From: Rickettsiales bacterium | GTDB taxonomy: Bacteria > Pseudomonadota > Alphaproteobacteria > Rickettsiales > UBA8987 | NCBI GenBank assembly: GCA_028282625.1 | Contig: JANQHP010000197.1 | Coordinates: 1 to 7,507 of the forward strand | DNA length: 7,507 nucleotides | Direction of reading: 5' to 3' | In this document: piece after piece, positions 6,101 to 7,507 of the stretch | Layout of the letters: each line of letters starts with the position of its first letter | Position numbering within the stretch: the first letter of the stretch is position 1 | The notes under the pieces: generated by a model | The model's database searches: none | What the model was told of the DNA's origin: nothing | What the model saw: only the letters and a program-made list of their open reading frames with translations | Translations under genes and position numbers: made by a program

Positions 6101-6700
6101 ATGGCACACCACATCATGAGCATGACCGAACCAGACCACACCGCACACGACCCATCCGCCCAAGATTCATCTTCAAGGATCCAGGGCACCCCGGCGGAAG
6201 AGGCCGTGTGGGCGCTCCTTGAAGCGCCGCTGGAAGCCGCAGGCTATACCATCGTGCGCATTCGCTTAAGCGATGGTGGCGGCAAGCAGGTGTTGCAGGT
6301 GATGGCCGAAAGGCAAGCAGATGGGCAGCTGAGCCTTGAGGATTGCCAGACCATCAGCCACACCGCTTCGGCGTTGCTCGATGTGCATGACCCGATTGCG
6401 GGTGCCTATGTGATGGAAGTGAGCTCGCCCGGCATCGACCGTCCACTGACTCGGCTGCAGGATTTTGCGCGCTACGGCGGCCATGAGGTAAAGATCCTAT
6501 TGAACCAGATCTATGAGGGCAAAAAAAGGCTAAGAGGACGAGTGAAGGAAACGAACACACATCAACAGGCAGTATGGATTGCGCCCATAGACCCGAAAGA
6601 AGACAACATACTCGTGCCGCTATCGGTCATGGCTTCCGCCAAACTGGTGTTTACCGATGCCTTGCTCGCACAAGAAACACCACCCAGGAACCCACAATAA
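6101..6700 (+). CDS. rimP: Ribosome maturation factor RimP
   Basis: Cytoplasmic factor needed for maturation of the 30S ribosomal subunit. From the ATG at 6101 the product is 199 residues. The N-terminal alpha/beta domain covers about 31-115, including the LEDCQTISHTASALLD helix region (79-94) and the family signature VSSPGIDRPLT (107-117). The C-terminal SH3-like domain covers about 120-186, with GHEVKILL and RLRGRV strands. The first 30 residues are a polar His/Asp/Ser-rich extension typical of variable RimP N-termini, so the start is uncertain. In-frame ATGs at 6101, 6116 and 6122 are all possible, and none has a clear Shine-Dalgarno site. It is followed by nusA after 64 bp, the conserved rimP-nusA order. 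Expression is probably controlled through the promoter and terminator upstream. Confidence 0.93.
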   Translation: MAHHIMSMTEPDHTAHDPSAQDSSSRIQGTPAEEAVWALLEAPLEAAGYTIVRIRLSDGGGKQVLQVMAERQADGQLSLEDCQTISHTASALLDVHDPIAGAYVMEVSSPGIDRPLTRLQDFARYGGHEVKILLNQIYEGKKRLRGRVKETNTHQQAVWIAPIDPKEDNILVPLSVMASAKLVFTDALLAQETPPRNPQ

Positions 6701-6764
6701 CACCAACATAGTCACAGTGACACCTAAGTAACACAAGATCGATTCAAACCATAAGGAACCCATC

Positions 6765-7507
6765 ATGCAAACCAACTTTTCCATTACCGGTAACATAGAA
6801 ATTCTGCACGTAGCAGAAGCCGTGGCACGCGAAAAAGGCATTCCAAACGACACGGTGATGGAAGCGCTCAAAGAGGCTTTTGCCACCGTCGCGCGTAAAA
6901 AATATGGCCAGGAAGAGCGGATTGATGTGGAGATCAGCCCCAAAACGGGTGCCATTACCCTGTTCCGTGAGCGGGATGTCGTGGAATCCGACGCCGATGT
7001 GGAAGATATCCACACGCAAATCACCGTGAAAGATGCCAAAAACATCGACGCAGACATCCAAGCAGGCGGCGTGTTGCGGGAAGATTTGCCGCCGATTGAT
7101 TTTGGCCGGGTGACCTCGCAAATCGTGAAACAGGTGATGGCGCACTTTATCCGTGAAGCCGAGCGTGAGAAGCAATATGAAGACTACAAAGACCGCGAAG
7201 GGGAAATTGTCACCGGCGTGGTCAAGCAGATGGAGCGTGGCAATATCATCATCGATTTTGGCAAGAGCGAAACCATGCTGCTGCGCGACCAATCCATCCC
7301 ACGCGAAGTGTTTCGCGTCGGCGACCGTATTCGCGCCTATATTGTGAAGGTATCGCGTGAGCTCAAAGGCCCACAAATTTTCCTCTCGCGCACCCATCCC
7401 GATTTCTTAGCAGGCCTGATCCAGCAGGAAGTGCCTGAAATTTATGACCAACATGGCTCTGTCTCCGTTAAAGGGGTGGCCCGTGACCCGGGCAGCCGGG
7501 CCAAAGT
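6765..7507 (+). CDS. nusA: Transcription termination/antitermination factor NusA (3' partial)
   Basis: RNA-polymerase-binding elongation factor that promotes pausing and hairpin termination and takes part in rRNA antitermination. Only the first 247 codons lie in the window, with no stop before the right edge. The RNAP-binding N-terminal domain covers about 1-135 (IEILHVAEAVAREKGI, then VMEALKEAFATVARKKYG, and DFGRVTSQIVKQVM). The S1 domain runs about 146-210, from EGEIVTGVVKQMERGN to the LSRTHPDFL at its end. The start of KH1 follows (LIQQEVPEIYDQHGSVSVKGVARDPGSRAKV region, 218 onward). The ATG at 6765 has a good AAGGA Shine-Dalgarno (6753-6757) seven bases upstream, and the product begins as NusA proteins do. 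It sits downstream of rimP in the usual operon order, so infB would be expected beyond the edge. It was found by reading the open frame directly. Confidence 0.96.
   Translation, partial: MQTNFSITGNIEILHVAEAVAREKGIPNDTVMEALKEAFATVARKKYGQEERIDVEISPKTGAITLFRERDVVESDADVEDIHTQITVKDAKNIDADIQAGGVLREDLPPIDFGRVTSQIVKQVMAHFIREAEREKQYEDYKDREGEIVTGVVKQMERGNIIIDFGKSETMLLRDQSIPREVFRVGDRIRAYIVKVSRELKGPQIFLSRTHPDFLAGLIQQEVPEIYDQHGSVSVKGVARDPGSRAK

Noticed and set aside
6744..7397. 217-codon minus-strand frame opposite nusA
   Set aside because: The + strand encodes unmistakable NusA N-terminal and S1 domains; the His/Phe-rich antisense product matches nothing known to me.

Overview
The window reads as chromosomal DNA of an alphaproteobacterium with moderate to high GC content. 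The evidence is an NtrY-type nitrogen-sensor kinase, a short Psd with the alphaproteobacterial-style RFGS processing site, a KdsD with SIS plus two CBS domains (so an LPS containing Kdo), and the conserved rimP-nusA pair. I cannot name the genus from sequence alone. All genes lie on the + strand.

Layout: (1) 2-2035, the 3' part of an ntrY-like membrane histidine kinase whose start lies before the window. (2) 2036-2137, a gap with a good sigma70-type promoter for kdsD and a 7-bp palindrome in its spacer. (3) 2138-3130 kdsD, followed after 43 bp by (4) 3174-3869 psd. These two are probably one envelope-biogenesis unit, supplying Kdo precursor for LPS and phosphatidylethanolamine for the membrane. 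(5) 3870-4043, a gap holding a degenerate palindromic element. (6) 4044-5921, a 625-residue leucine-rich-repeat protein that I cannot assign to a named family. It is the accessory item in an otherwise core region, and its base composition is mosaic. (7) 5922-6100, a compact regulatory region: A-tract, near-consensus promoter, small hairpin and strong Rho-independent terminator, then a second foldable segment abutting rimP. (8) 6101-6700 rimP and (9) 6765-7507 nusA, which runs off the right edge.

RimP (30S maturation) and NusA (transcription elongation, termination and antitermination) form the start of the widespread rimP-nusA-infB operon. The promoter-terminator arrangement ahead of rimP suggests either an attenuated leader, possibly under NusA feedback, or a small RNA of about 55-60 nt. 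The most interesting items are this leader and the mosaic LRR protein, a candidate for interaction with other cells or proteins. No mobile element, CRISPR array, tRNA or rRNA was seen.
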